Shown one piece after another: positions 1 to 6,846 of a stretch of DNA of 28,596 nt. The position numbers were made by a program, and so were the translations under genes. Each line of letters starts with the position of its first letter. The stretch's first letter is position 1. The notes below the pieces were generated by a model that saw only the letters and a list, made by a program, of their open reading frames with translations, ran no database searches and was not told the origin of the DNA. Source of the DNA: a virus; IMG/VR virus record IMGVR_UViG_3300047372_000454, positions 1-28,596 of that record; one strand, 5' to 3'.

Positions 1-133
1 CACCCCGGATTGCGTCCAGCTTCTCCCATACCGCTGGCGGTAGGTTGATGCTGCTAGTCTTAACAGTGCGGCCCTTGCCGCTGCCCTTGGGCCTTCCAGC
101 CCCCGCTCGTTTTCCTCCGTGTTGTTTCTTCAT
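1..133 (-). CDS. Small basic GRPKG-motif protein, 3' end cut by window edge
   Basis: The ATG is at 133 and the reading frame is still open at base 1, so only 44 N-terminal residues are visible. The start is very basic, with a glycine/arginine stretch (GGKRAGAGRPKG, residues 6-17) of the kind found at the front of small phage and plasmid DNA-binding proteins. A segment starting NLPPAVWEKLDAI follows and looks like the beginning of a ribbon-helix-helix type domain. The ATG lies 1 base past the stop codon of the gene at 135-389, so the two are probably cotranscribed. A DNA-binding or regulatory role is inferred only from the basic motif and the ribbon-helix-helix-like start. Confidence 0.6.
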   Translation of the reverse strand, partial: MKKQHGGKRAGAGRPKGSGKGRTVKTSSINLPPAVWEKLDAIRG

Positions 134-134
134 T

Positions 135-389
135 TTAGTAAATCCTTGCTGATAGCTTAATGACTGGCACTAACTCTTGAAGTGGCTTTTGATTTTGCAC
201 GTCTTGCTCAAGTGCGCTTTGTGCTTCTGCAACCCACCTTGAAACAGGCAGGTGAGTCATAGCTGACACCATGACTGAGTCAGCATTTAATGCACCGTGT
301 GCATTTGTGAAGTAAAAGCAACCGCTTCCGTTGCCGCCTTGTATCTCAAGCTTAAGGTGAGCGATGGCTTTGTTAATTCTTGCTCTCAT
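135..389 (-). CDS. Hypothetical protein, 84 aa
   Basis: I do not recognise this family. The protein is 84 residues long with a basic N-terminus (MRARINKAIAHLKLE), a Gly/Phe/Tyr-rich middle (GGNGSGCFYF) and a helical, Gln/Glu-rich second half. It sits between two other small genes on the same strand with 1- and 5-base gaps, which supports it being a real gene. It lies downstream of the terminator at 705-741, so it belongs to a transcription unit apart from the replication operon. No signal peptide or membrane segment is visible. Confidence 0.6.
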   Translation of the reverse strand: MRARINKAIAHLKLEIQGGNGSGCFYFTNAHGALNADSVMVSAMTHLPVSRWVAEAQSALEQDVQNQKPLQELVPVIKLSARIY

Positions 390-394
390 ATCTG

Positions 395-643
395 TTAATG
401 TGATGCAAATTCAATAGCTCTTTTGCAAGTATCAAAAAAGAAATAGGGGCAGTAATCTGATTGCATATCTGGCAAATCATCTTTTTGCCTGACAGAAAAA
501 TAGTCAACATCCCCATCACAATTGGCTTGGAATTCTATAACGTATTTGCCGAATTCTCTTTCGGCTTTGTAACAGTTCCAAGGTTTGATTCTTACAGCAA
601 AACCTGATTTCTCTAACTTGTTTTTGGCATTCTTTAGTTTCAT
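395..643 (-). CDS. Hypothetical protein, 82 aa
   Basis: The frame stays open upstream to 787, but I chose the ATG at 643 because a longer form would have to be translated through the terminator hairpin at 705-741. The chosen protein begins MKLKNAKNKLEKSGF, is rich in aromatic and acidic residues, and has no membrane segment. The longer form would add a hydrophobic helix, which I regard as an artefact of the T-rich terminator tail. The family is not recognised. It is the first gene after the terminator, so a promoter should lie between 644 and 704. No Shine-Dalgarno sequence precedes the ATG. Confidence 0.6.
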   Translation of the reverse strand: MKLKNAKNKLEKSGFAVRIKPWNCYKAEREFGKYVIEFQANCDGDVDYFSVRQKDDLPDMQSDYCPYFFFDTCKRAIEFASH

Positions 644-652
644 ATCAACGTG

Positions 653-681
653 AATATGGGCTATTTCTTGAATGATGTAAA
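653..681 (-). promoter_or_regulatory. Candidate promoter for the small-gene unit
   Basis: On the minus strand TTTACA (681-676) and CATATT (658-653) are separated by 17 bases, a sigma-70-like arrangement just upstream of the ATG at 643. It lies directly after a terminator, where a new promoter would be needed. The match is modest and the AT-rich sequence makes chance likely. If the host is Bacteroidota, this consensus may not apply. Confidence 0.25.
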
Positions 682-704
682 CCCCTAAAATGAAAATAAT
701 TGCA

Positions 705-741
705 CAAAAAAACGGGGCAGGGAATTTCTCCCCCACCCCGT
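705..741 (-). terminator. Intrinsic terminator after the replication operon
   Basis: On the minus strand ACGGGG...CCCCGT forms a GC-rich stem of about 11 pairs with two G-U wobbles at 741-712. Seven T residues (712-706) follow immediately. It sits 21 bases after the stop codon of the SSB-like gene (762). This is a textbook rho-independent terminator that closes the long replication/recombination operon. Confidence 0.85.
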
Positions 742-761
742 GAATACACACACTTACAAAT

Positions 762-1082
762 TTAAAACGGGATTTCGTCCCCGTCATCTATATCGGCAGC
801 TACTTGCTCCCCGGTTGGTCGCTGACCAGCCCACTTGCCATTCCCTAGAATAGCCCCTTTGACGCCTTGCTTACGCTCTTCTTGGCTAACGTCTTGGACA
901 ATCATGCCGTCATTGCCGTATTGGTCAGGCTCATCTTTCAGCAGCACGGCAGCATTAAGATAAACGCCTTTTTTGCCTTTGTAGAGCTTGCTTTTGTCGA
1001 TTTTGCTGACGTCGAGCGACAGCCGTAGTATTCCTCCCTTGTTCATTTGTTTTTTTATTTTGGGTTGTTTTTTTGGTTTCAT
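762..1082 (-). CDS. SSB-like single-stranded DNA-binding protein
   Basis: The protein has 106 residues from the ATG at 1082; a GTG at 1085 is directly in front and less likely. Its last residues, DDGDEIPF (99-106), closely match the acidic DDDIPF tail by which bacterial SSB proteins recruit replication and repair partners. The body has a very basic N-terminus (KPKKQPKIKKQ), then strand-rich sequence with LRLSLDVSKI and YLNAAVLL that would suit an OB-fold. It is shorter than classical SSB (about 170 residues). It is the last gene of the operon, after the DnaB-type helicase and the DUF3127 gene, whose stop codon overlaps its ATG by one base. Function is inferred from tail, size and position. 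Confidence 0.65.
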   Translation of the reverse strand: MKPKKQPKIKKQMNKGGILRLSLDVSKIDKSKLYKGKKGVYLNAAVLLKDEPDQYGNDGMIVQDVSQEERKQGVKGAILGNGKWAGQRPTGEQVAADIDDGDEIPF

Positions 1083-1360
1083 CACTCAGCGCATTCAATA
1101 CGCCAAGCAATAAGATTTGTGTAATGCTTTCCATCTTTTCCACGGTTTCCTTTAATATCGTAATAGACTTTCACGAAGTCACCCGGCTGATAAACGCTTA
1201 TGATGTCAGCCTTTTCGTGGTGCAGCTCAAAGACCAGCTCCTGAGAATAAGCCCCGGGCGTTTCAATGACAAAGCGCACTTTTCGGAAGCCATTTTCATA
1301 GGCTTCTTCTGGTTGGATTTCAAGAATCTCACCCAGCTTAGTGTCTGGCTTGCGTTTCAT
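1082..1360 (-). CDS. DUF3127-like OB-fold protein
   Basis: The 92-residue protein resembles the DUF3127 family, small putative OB-fold proteins known mainly from Bacteroidota and their phages. The family pattern visible here is an N-terminal GEILEI strand, a central FVIETP segment (residues 31-36), a GDFVKVYYDI strand (61-70) and the closing YTNLIAWRIE (80-89). It lies between the helicase and the SSB-like gene, so it probably binds nucleic acid or serves as a replication accessory. The start is separated from the helicase stop by 45 AT-rich bases without an SD sequence. The biochemical role of the family is not established as far as I know. Confidence 0.6.
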   Translation of the reverse strand: MKRKPDTKLGEILEIQPEEAYENGFRKVRFVIETPGAYSQELVFELHHEKADIISVYQPGDFVKVYYDIKGNRGKDGKHYTNLIAWRIECAE

Positions 1361-1405
1361 TTCGTTGTGATTGTTAGGTTTTTAAATGTTTTAGCAAGTG
1401 TTTTT

Positions 1406-2707
1406 TTATGACTCGCGAAAGTAGATTTTGTCTGCATCTCTGACAATTGGTAGCAGCAACCCGGAGCGTCCGGTGTGCCTATCTTTCTTGATTGTGATGC
1501 CTGTGACAGAAAGGTAGTCGTCATCCTTTTCATCCATTTCTTGCACCAGAGAAAGCACGTAGTCAGCATCTTCGTTGATAGACGTAGCATATTTCAAATG
1601 CCCTTCCTTGTTTTGTTGTGACAGCACAAAAATAAGCAAATCTAATTCCTTGGCAATGCCTTGCAAAGCGTGTGAAATCTGAGTCAGTTCCTGTTCCTTG
1701 CTGCTTGCGTCAGCGACTTGAATTAGTTGCAGATAGTCGATTCCGATTACCCTAACGCCGTGGCGTTTATGCGCTCGCCGTATCATCGTAATGATTTGCC
1801 CGATTCGCGGCGAGACTGGCTCTTCAAAATGCAAGGGCATGGCTTTAATGGCCCTGTAAGCCTTTCTGAAGGCACTTAGCTCTTCTTTGGATACAGTTCG
1901 CCTATTTTGCTTCCGGGCGTATGAGAGCGGGTCTGAGAGCAATTCAGACGGTAGTCTGCCATATGTCCCTATGAACCGCTGCATGATTTGCTGGGCAGTC
2001 ATCTCGCAAGAAATCATTAGGCATGGTGTCCCGGTGCTGGCGATGTCGGTCAGGAACTGCCCGGCAAGCAATGTCTTACCGCTTCCGGGGAATCCGGCAA
2101 TAACGCAATACCGTGGCGTTTTAAATCCCCGCAAAGCTGCCGAAAGAGTAGACAGTGAAACTTCAAAACCATTTGGCTCAACTTTGCCATTCACCAAATC
2201 AGCAAATTCATCGGCCACTGCTTTGAGCAATGTTGCCCGGTCTCGGGTCGTCTCAGTGTCGGTTGCTGACTCGGCTACTTCTGTCATAGGTTGCCCGGTT
2301 GCTTCGACGAAGCCTGTTTTGTCGTTCATATCGGCTGCTCGCTCTGCAAGGTTCTCGGCTGCATCAATCGCCAGCCGTCTGCTGTGACAGTCCCGCATGG
2401 CTTCGATGCTTTGCCCGAAGTGGCTAATGCTTGGCGCATTTACTAAAATTTGAGCAATATCAGCCACGCCGTCAGTTCCGTTAATCATGCCGCGCTGCTT
2501 GAGTGCTTCAACGGTCAAGGACAAGTCCCCTTGAACATCAGCCGGGAGCTTGTTGCTCGTTGCAAATTCGTAGAGTCGTCGGTAGTGCTGAGAGTAGAAC
2601 CATTCTGGTTGTATCGGTTTCTCATCCCAGCCGGGTAGTTTCTGCATCACCACGCTGAGAACATATTTTTCAGCTTCTAAAGCTGTCGGTTTTTGAATTT
2701 CATTCAT
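1406..2707 (-). CDS. dnaB: DnaB-family replicative helicase
   Basis: This 433-residue protein is a DnaB-like hexameric helicase that would unwind phage DNA at the fork. The N-terminal region (about 1-130) fits the DnaB primase-binding domain. The RecA-like motor has Walker A GFPGSGKT (205-212), the catalytic Glu in SCEM (E235), Walker B VIGIDY (320-325), the QQ sensor pair (364-365) and a C-terminal KKDRHTG (407-413) that supplies the arginine-finger region. Length is close to bacterial DnaB (about 450-470). Its start overlaps the stop of the initiator-like gene by ATGA, so the two are likely translationally coupled, as expected for an initiator/helicase pair. Confidence 0.93.
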   Translation of the reverse strand: MNEIQKPTALEAEKYVLSVVMQKLPGWDEKPIQPEWFYSQHYRRLYEFATSNKLPADVQGDLSLTVEALKQRGMINGTDGVADIAQILVNAPSISHFGQSIEAMRDCHSRRLAIDAAENLAERAADMNDKTGFVEATGQPMTEVAESATDTETTRDRATLLKAVADEFADLVNGKVEPNGFEVSLSTLSAALRGFKTPRYCVIAGFPGSGKTLLAGQFLTDIASTGTPCLMISCEMTAQQIMQRFIGTYGRLPSELLSDPLSYARKQNRRTVSKEELSAFRKAYRAIKAMPLHFEEPVSPRIGQIITMIRRAHKRHGVRVIGIDYLQLIQVADASSKEQELTQISHALQGIAKELDLLIFVLSQQNKEGHLKYATSINEDADYVLSLVQEMDEKDDDYLSVTGITIKKDRHTGRSGLLLPIVRDADKIYFRES

Positions 2708-3474
2708 AGCATTTCTTTAGTCAGGATTCTTGTTTTTTTCTTTGCTGGCTGCTCAGGCAAGTCCAGCCACTTTTCATTCTTCAGCCATAGGTGTAAACCC
2801 GGGACAAAGCTGCCACCGTCTTTTGTCCAGTCATCGCACTTGTTCCATGCTTCGATTGCTTTGACGATTGTTTCTTTGTCGGGCCTGTCTTTTTTCTTAA
2901 TCTTTTTCCATTCATCGGCCACCTGTTTGCGGCTACTTCTTCGCCTTGCTCGCTCCGGTGCAGAGTTCCAGAATGACAGAAGCAAATCCTTATCCAACTC
3001 CTCCGCATTTGCGGAGTTCTTAGTTATCTTTTCCTTTCTTTTCTTTTCCTTTCCTTTCTTTTCGTTTCGCTGATGGTTACCCATATGGTTATCCTTATGG
3101 TTATCCATATGGTTTTCTTCCTTTATTCCATCAGGGTTTTCAGTTGCCTTGACTTTTTTAGGACGACCGCCAAGCTTGCCTTTTTCGCGTTTAGATTTCA
3201 CTGCTGCTTCGGACTCAACCGGGTAGAATTTAACCACTAAGTTTTCACCTTCAAAACAGTAAAGCTCGCTAGTGGTTTTCACTTCGTCTTCAGTCACTCC
3301 AGCAAGCTGTTGCCACTGCCTACTTTTCCAATTTTTGCAGTTTTCAATCGTTCCGCTGTTCTCTTGTGTCGCACACCATCCAAGTAATGCCAGCCATGTG
3401 GCTCGCTCTACCGGGTCGGCTCCAATAAACTCAACACCGCGCAAAATGTCGGTGTGGATGTTCAAATAATTCAT
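2704..3474 (-). CDS. Putative replication initiator carrying internal iterons
   Basis: The 256-residue protein sits directly before the helicase, the place of phage replication initiators such as lambda O or phage DnaD-like proteins. The N-terminal 80 residues (NYLNIHTDIL...WLALLGWCA) look like a winged-helix domain. A GKLGGRPKK basic motif lies near residue 99. The middle holds a four-fold tetrapeptide repeat ENHM-DNHK-DNHM-GNHQ (about 119-134), then a lysine-rich stretch. The C-terminal part (about 155-240) resembles DnaD/DnaT-like C-terminal domains (LLLSFWNSAPE, VPGLHLWL). The tetrapeptides come from 12-bp DNA repeats, a likely origin. Its ATG is 7 bases after a 28-residue small gene. No enzymatic motif is visible; function is inferred from position and architecture. 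Confidence 0.6.
   Translation of the reverse strand: MNYLNIHTDILRGVEFIGADPVERATWLALLGWCATQENSGTIENCKNWKSRQWQQLAGVTEDEVKTTSELYCFEGENLVVKFYPVESEAAVKSKREKGKLGGRPKKVKATENPDGIKEENHMDNHKDNHMGNHQRNEKKGKEKKRKEKITKNSANAEELDKDLLLSFWNSAPERARRRSSRKQVADEWKKIKKKDRPDKETIVKAIEAWNKCDDWTKDGGSFVPGLHLWLKNEKWLDLPEQPAKKKTRILTKEML
3001..3016. repeat. Perfect inverted repeat beside the candidate origin
   Basis: CTCCGC and GCGGAG form a perfect 6-bp stem with a 4-base ATTT loop inside the initiator-like gene. It lies about 13 bases from the pyrimidine tract and 56 bases from the iterons. Lambda ori also combines iterons, an inverted repeat and an AT-rich segment, which is why I list it. Confidence 0.6.
3028..3066. 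repeat. Pyrimidine/purine strand-asymmetric tract
   Basis: About 39 bases are almost only C and T on the plus strand, built from repeated CTTTC/TTCCT units, so the opposite strand is purine. The protein reads it as a lysine/glutamate run. Together with the adjacent iterons it could be the easily melted segment of an origin; alternatively it is just codon bias of a charged linker. Confidence 0.55.
3073..3120. repeat. Four tandem 12-bp repeats, candidate origin iterons
   Basis: Units start at 3073, 3085, 3097 and 3109. They read ATGGTTACCCAT, ATGGTTATCCTT, ATGGTTATCCAT and the more degenerate ATGGTTTTCTTC. The unit junctions form CCATATGG palindromes at two places. Initiator binding sites inside the initiator gene are the known arrangement in lambda and related phages. 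I see the repeats directly; origin function is inferred. Confidence 0.6.
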
Positions 3475-3480
3475 TCGTTT

Positions 3481-3567
3481 TCAGTCTCTTTTTTGGGTTT
3501 CGTTTCGTTGCTCATTGAGCCTATAAAGGTCTCCTATCGTTTTGTCTATTTTCATTTCCTTTGTCAT
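3481..3567 (-). CDS. Small hydrophilic protein, 28 aa
   Basis: An ATG at 3567 opens a 28-codon frame (MTKEMKIDKTIGDLYRLNEQ...). It starts 6 bases after the metallophosphatase stop codon and ends 6 bases before the initiator-like ATG, so it fills the only gap between these genes. The product would be one charged helix. A 14-codon frame overlapping it in another phase also ends with an ATGA on the initiator start. Real coding is plausible from the fit but cannot be proven at this length. Confidence 0.4.
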   Translation of the reverse strand: MTKEMKIDKTIGDLYRLNEQRNETQKRD

Positions 3568-3573
3568 AAAAAA

Positions 3574-4710
3574 TTAACCATCACACCGCTCGCATATCCA
3601 ACCTTGAGTGTGATTGTGGTAAAGATTCACGCCACATTTGCAGACTTTCTGCTCGGTATCAACATAATGCGTCAGCCGGGCAACTTGGCCATTGTCGTAG
3701 CTGTGAATGAATGCTTCCACCGCTTTCGGGCTGCGATAACCCTTTTTTGCATGCCAAGCGTCACTTGCTGACGGGCTGCGAAGATACTCAGCCGTGACTC
3801 CAATGAAGTCCTGCCCAGCCATAAACTTTGCTGTTTGCTTGTGGTGAATGTGATGTAAATAAATGTAGCGGTGGACGCTATTGCTCCACATCTCCGGGCG
3901 TTCTGTAGCCATCAAGAGCGGCGTGTCTGCGATTTTCGCTCCATCGCCGTGGGAAAAGCTTAAAAGGTTTTTGCCGTAAGCGGTGTATTTTCGATGAGCA
4001 ATTGAAACGTCAAAGGTGATGTTTTTGGATTTACGGAAATAAGCTTTGATTGTTTGGGCAAGCATGAAGCCGCTCATAAAGTCATGGTTTGACGGGCAAA
4101 AAATAATCTCAACATCGGCCAACGGTAAACATTTTTCAATTGCTCTGATATACATATCCCGGGCCGCCAAAAAAGCATCATGCCATTTGCCATCCATGTC
4201 TTGGCTGGTGCCGCTAGTGGTAACCGGAGAGCTTGATGAGTCGATGTGAAGGCAATCGTTTCCAATCACAAAGATGATTTTTTCCAACGGAAACCCGGCA
4301 GCTTTTTGAAGGAGTGAATCAATGCCAGAGTCAACAATGCTGACGGCCTTTTTTACATCATAACACTCACCGGATTCATGGTTTACTGCGAGCTTGCCAA
4401 CGTGGATGTCGGACGGGTCAAGGATTAGGCAATGCGGATTCTTGATTTTGCTGCGCTTAATCTTGCGAAACTTTGGCGAGTATCTTTGAACATCCTTGAT
4501 AATAGGGTCAAAGACATCTTCTAATTGCAAGCCGTCAGTTTTGCTGAAAATTGAAAACTTTTCTGATTTATACCAAAAATGCTTTACGTTGGAGAGCGGC
4601 AACCCGGCTTCATCGCATTGGTTTACAAGCTCGCTTGCCACGCCCTTTTTGCGCAGCTGCTTTATTAAAGCATGCTCATCTTCAGTAAGTCTAATTCTTG
4701 GAACACTCAT
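3574..4710 (-). CDS. Calcineurin-like metallophosphatase with C-terminal zinc ribbon
   Basis: The 378-residue protein shows the full signature of the calcineurin-like phosphoesterase fold. This comprises DPSDIH (98-103), GND (150-152), NHD (208-210), SHGDG (253-257) and an HHIHH cluster (286-290), which together bind two metal ions. The first 55 residues (LTEDEHALIKQLRKKG) look like a helix-turn-helix or tether. The C-terminus has a zinc-ribbon pattern CxC (357/359) and CxxC (373/376). I prefer the ATG at 4710 because it overlaps the upstream stop as ATGA; the frame extends to 4740. Its place between the recombination genes and the initiator suggests a DNA-processing nuclease or phosphatase. 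The substrate cannot be told. Confidence 0.8.
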   Translation of the reverse strand: MSVPRIRLTEDEHALIKQLRKKGVASELVNQCDEAGLPLSNVKHFWYKSEKFSIFSKTDGLQLEDVFDPIIKDVQRYSPKFRKIKRSKIKNPHCLILDPSDIHVGKLAVNHESGECYDVKKAVSIVDSGIDSLLQKAAGFPLEKIIFVIGNDCLHIDSSSSPVTTSGTSQDMDGKWHDAFLAARDMYIRAIEKCLPLADVEIIFCPSNHDFMSGFMLAQTIKAYFRKSKNITFDVSIAHRKYTAYGKNLLSFSHGDGAKIADTPLLMATERPEMWSNSVHRYIYLHHIHHKQTAKFMAGQDFIGVTAEYLRSPSASDAWHAKKGYRSPKAVEAFIHSYDNGQVARLTHYVDTEQKVCKCGVNLYHNHTQGWICERCDG

Positions 4711-4997
4711 TCTCTTAGTCGTTTCTGGGTTCGTTCCCAAGCGGGAAAAAATACTTCATCCATGCACCTTACGACGGCTTCCTGCTCGTAATTTTCACAC
4801 CAGCCAACGCCGGAAAGCAATAATGAAGCTTCAAGCATTTCATGCCGCAGAGTTGTCTCTAGCGTCCAGCCCGTGATTTCTTTGCTTAATAAAATAACCC
4901 GGTCGTCATGGCGATACTGGCCAAAGCAGTCGTCTAGCTCTGCACGTTTTATTTTAATGCGCTGGCCAGCGATTAAGACACTTTGCGGGAATGACAT
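4707..4997 (-). CDS. Zincin-like (putative metallopeptidase fold) protein
   Basis: The 96-residue protein has a strand-rich first half (GQRIKIKRAELDDCFGQY, IILL-type strand near 34-38). A helix containing RHEMLEA (51-57) follows, then SGVGW and an acidic helix with EAVVRCMDEVF. This layout matches small phage zincin-like proteins in which a HExxH helix follows a beta sheet. Here the second His of HExxH is replaced by Glu (H52, E53, E56), so activity is doubtful unless metal binding differs. It overlaps the previous gene by 25 bases and the metallophosphatase by ATGA. Role in phage biology unknown. Confidence 0.55.
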   Translation of the reverse strand: MSFPQSVLIAGQRIKIKRAELDDCFGQYRHDDRVILLSKEITGWTLETTLRHEMLEASLLLSGVGWCENYEQEAVVRCMDEVFFPAWERTQKRLRE

Positions 4998-5221
4998 TTT
5001 GAAAATTGGTAATTTTTTAAGCGCGGCTCATGCACCACGTTGATTTGCCGAGCAAGTTCTAGATAGTTTTCATCTGGTAAAACGTGCTTGCGGCACTTGC
5101 ATTCAGCAAAGGTCACACCCGGCTCATATTGTAATTGTGGCTGGCACTTGCACTTGGGGCAATTTGAGACAAGCCACTGAGCTTGGTTGAGTTCATCGTG
5201 ATGTTTAGTTAGTGCGCTCAT
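4973..5221 (-). CDS. Small zinc-binding protein, 82 aa
   Basis: The protein contains CPKCKC (21-26) and, 20 or so residues later, CKC (41-43), consistent with a zinc ribbon. A helical, basic tail with ELARQINVV follows. No catalytic residues are seen. It is coupled to the resolvase gene by an ATGA overlap and itself runs 25 bases into the zincin-like gene. Zinc-ribbon proteins at this position in phage recombination operons are usually nucleic-acid or protein adaptors, but that is a guess. Confidence 0.6.
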   Translation of the reverse strand: MSALTKHHDELNQAQWLVSNCPKCKCQPQLQYEPGVTFAECKCRKHVLPDENYLELARQINVVHEPRLKNYQFSKCHSRKVS

Positions 5222-5700
5222 GCTCGTTGCCAGTGGTGTCTCGCAATTAGGTATGCGTCAATTATGCCATCGTGTGGTTTTTTGGAGCGTTCGCTTCCAA
5301 GCCAGTTTTCATCCGGGCAAAGGCGGCTTGCTTCACGTAGGGCAAAAGCTTTGGTTTCACCCCTTGGCACCTTGCCAAGCATAGCCTTTTGCCATTCCCT
5401 AACTTGCACCCTTACGACTTCCTGCACCCGGCTCTCTGCCATGCCTACGAGCTTACCGAATGACAAGGCCATTGAACGCACTGCTGCACTACTTTTAGCG
5501 TGCGGCAGCGGTTCTTCAATGGCTAAGATGTAAGGTGAATGAAGGTCACACAGCCAACGGTAGACGGCCAGCGAGTCGACTTCCCGCTTCTTGCCCACCT
5601 TTTTGGTCGGCATTTTGATGCGGTCAATCAAATCACCGTTGTGGGTTGAGATTGCTGCCAACCCGCCGTCTAGGCCGTTGTCTATGCCTACAATTATCAT
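5218..5700 (-). CDS. RuvC-like Holliday junction resolvase
   Basis: The 160-residue protein has the RNase H-like fold signature of RuvC-type resolvases. It starts IIVGIDNGLDGGLA with the first catalytic Asp (D7), continues with AIEEP (E62) and ends with DGIIDAYLIA (D144 and D148). Length fits RuvC (about 170). It would resolve recombination or replication branches before packaging. It follows the ERF/exonuclease genes, overlapping the winged-helix gene by ATGA, and is coupled to the zinc-ribbon gene the same way. Confidence 0.85.
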   Translation of the reverse strand: MIIVGIDNGLDGGLAAISTHNGDLIDRIKMPTKKVGKKREVDSLAVYRWLCDLHSPYILAIEEPLPHAKSSAAVRSMALSFGKLVGMAESRVQEVVRVQVREWQKAMLGKVPRGETKAFALREASRLCPDENWLGSERSKKPHDGIIDAYLIARHHWQRA

Positions 5701-6014
5701 TTCAGCTTATCGGCTAATGCTAAACCGTCAGCGGTTGGGTGATAGGTTAGGAAGCCACCATTAACGGTTGATTGAACTCTCTTGTGTTTAATTAAACCCA
5801 ATGCAGTGCAGCGTTTAATGGTTGCCCTTACTGTCTCATTTTCGACTTTGCAAACATCGGCCAACTCAGCGGTTGAGATGCCCGGTTGGATGCAAACGGT
5901 TATAATGATTCGGGCTTGTCTAAGTGTTCTAATGCCGTGCTGCTCAAGCAGTGTAAAGTTGAGCAACGTCCGAAAGCGAACGTCTTGCTGGAATGGGTTA
6001 AACATCGTCTTCAT
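5697..6014 (-). CDS. Winged helix-turn-helix protein
   Basis: The 105-residue protein has a MarR/Lrp-like winged-helix layout: helix TLRQARIIITVC, HTH segment ISTAELADVCKVENETVRATIKRC (45-68), then LGLIKHK and a wing with NGGFLTYHPT. It is probably a DNA-binding regulator of this operon or a structural partner in recombination. Two in-frame ATGs exist, at 6014 and 6005. Both overlap the end of the exonuclease gene, so the exact start is open. It ends with an ATGA overlap on the resolvase. Confidence 0.7.
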   Translation of the reverse strand: MKTMFNPFQQDVRFRTLLNFTLLEQHGIRTLRQARIIITVCIQPGISTAELADVCKVENETVRATIKRCTALGLIKHKRVQSTVNGGFLTYHPTADGLALADKLK

Positions 6015-6846
6015 CTTGCATCGATGCCCAAACCGGGCGATTTAAAATTGGTGTTTCGTTCTCTGCTAGCATTGGCCAATAGTCTTCCTGAGCGGCGTGC
6101 TTGAGTTTGCCGAGCAATCTAAGGGCAGTTTTTAGCCCTGCCGCAATTTCGTCCCGGTGCAACTCAGTCACGCAAACTTCATAAGGTGGCTGGCTCGACT
6201 GCCAGACAATCTTGAAACGCTGCCGGGTGTCTTCCGGGTGTGTTGAGTTCCAGAGTGCTAGATAAAGCCCGGCTTGAACGTGATAACCGAAATTTGCAAT
6301 CGCCTTGCTGAATCCTTCAAGCGTGAAGTCCATGCCTGTGGTTTTCAAATCAACAAGGTAATCTTTGCCAACTGGAGCAAGGTCAACTAGCCCTTTAAAT
6401 TGAACGCCGGAAATCTTCGCGCCAATGATGACTTGTTTTAGACTGCCATCAAATATTTCAGCAGATTGAACATTGGTCTGCATTAGCATCTCCGATGCCT
6501 TTACGCCTTCATCAAATTGCTGCTGAGTGATTATTGTCTTTCCAACTGCAAGCTGCTCATCACGCCATTCCTTGGCTTCCTTTGTGCGGTAGCTTGAGAA
6601 AGGTGAAACTCTTATCTCTTCTTCTACAAGCTCCGGCGTAGTGGTTAAGCAGTCCACCAAGCTGCCCCACTGCATCGCTGGAGTCGGTGAAAACTCCCGT
6701 GGATGGAATCGCCATTTGAACAAGCTTGAACTGTTAAGCTCCCAGAGAACTGATTTTGAAAGATATGACTCCGGCGCAAATATGTCGGCCCGGTTGCATT
6801 TGAGCAGTGTGTGATAGTCGGCACTGCTTACTTCGTGAATCTTCAT
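5998..6846 (-). CDS. PD-(D/E)XK exonuclease (RecE/YqaJ/DUF3799-like)
   Basis: The 282-residue protein carries the PD-(D/E)XK core: WGSLVDCL (60-67, the usual G..H/D helix), KGLVDLAP with D155, then LVDLKTT with D166 and K168, and the helix YHVQAGLYL (188-196) with the YxxQ motif typical of RecB/RecE-type nucleases. The N-terminal segment SVLWELNSSSLFKWR is the family's usual SP-rich entry. It would resect double-strand ends to give single strands for the annealing protein. The ERF gene directly precedes it, with an ATGA overlap, so the pair forms a Red-like two-component recombination system. Confidence 0.85.
   Translation of the reverse strand: MKIHEVSSADYHTLLKCNRADIFAPESYLSKSVLWELNSSSLFKWRFHPREFSPTPAMQWGSLVDCLTTTPELVEEEIRVSPFSSYRTKEAKEWRDEQLAVGKTIITQQQFDEGVKASEMLMQTNVQSAEIFDGSLKQVIIGAKISGVQFKGLVDLAPVGKDYLVDLKTTGMDFTLEGFSKAIANFGYHVQAGLYLALWNSTHPEDTRQRFKIVWQSSQPPYEVCVTELHRDEIAAGLKTALRLLGKLKHAAQEDYWPMLAENETPILNRPVWASMQDEDDV

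Noticed and set aside
395-787. A longer 130-residue form of the gene at 395-643 with a membrane helix
   Set aside because: The added part is read through the terminator stem and T tract at 705-741, and the SSB-like gene ends within it. The ATG at 643 is a simpler start.
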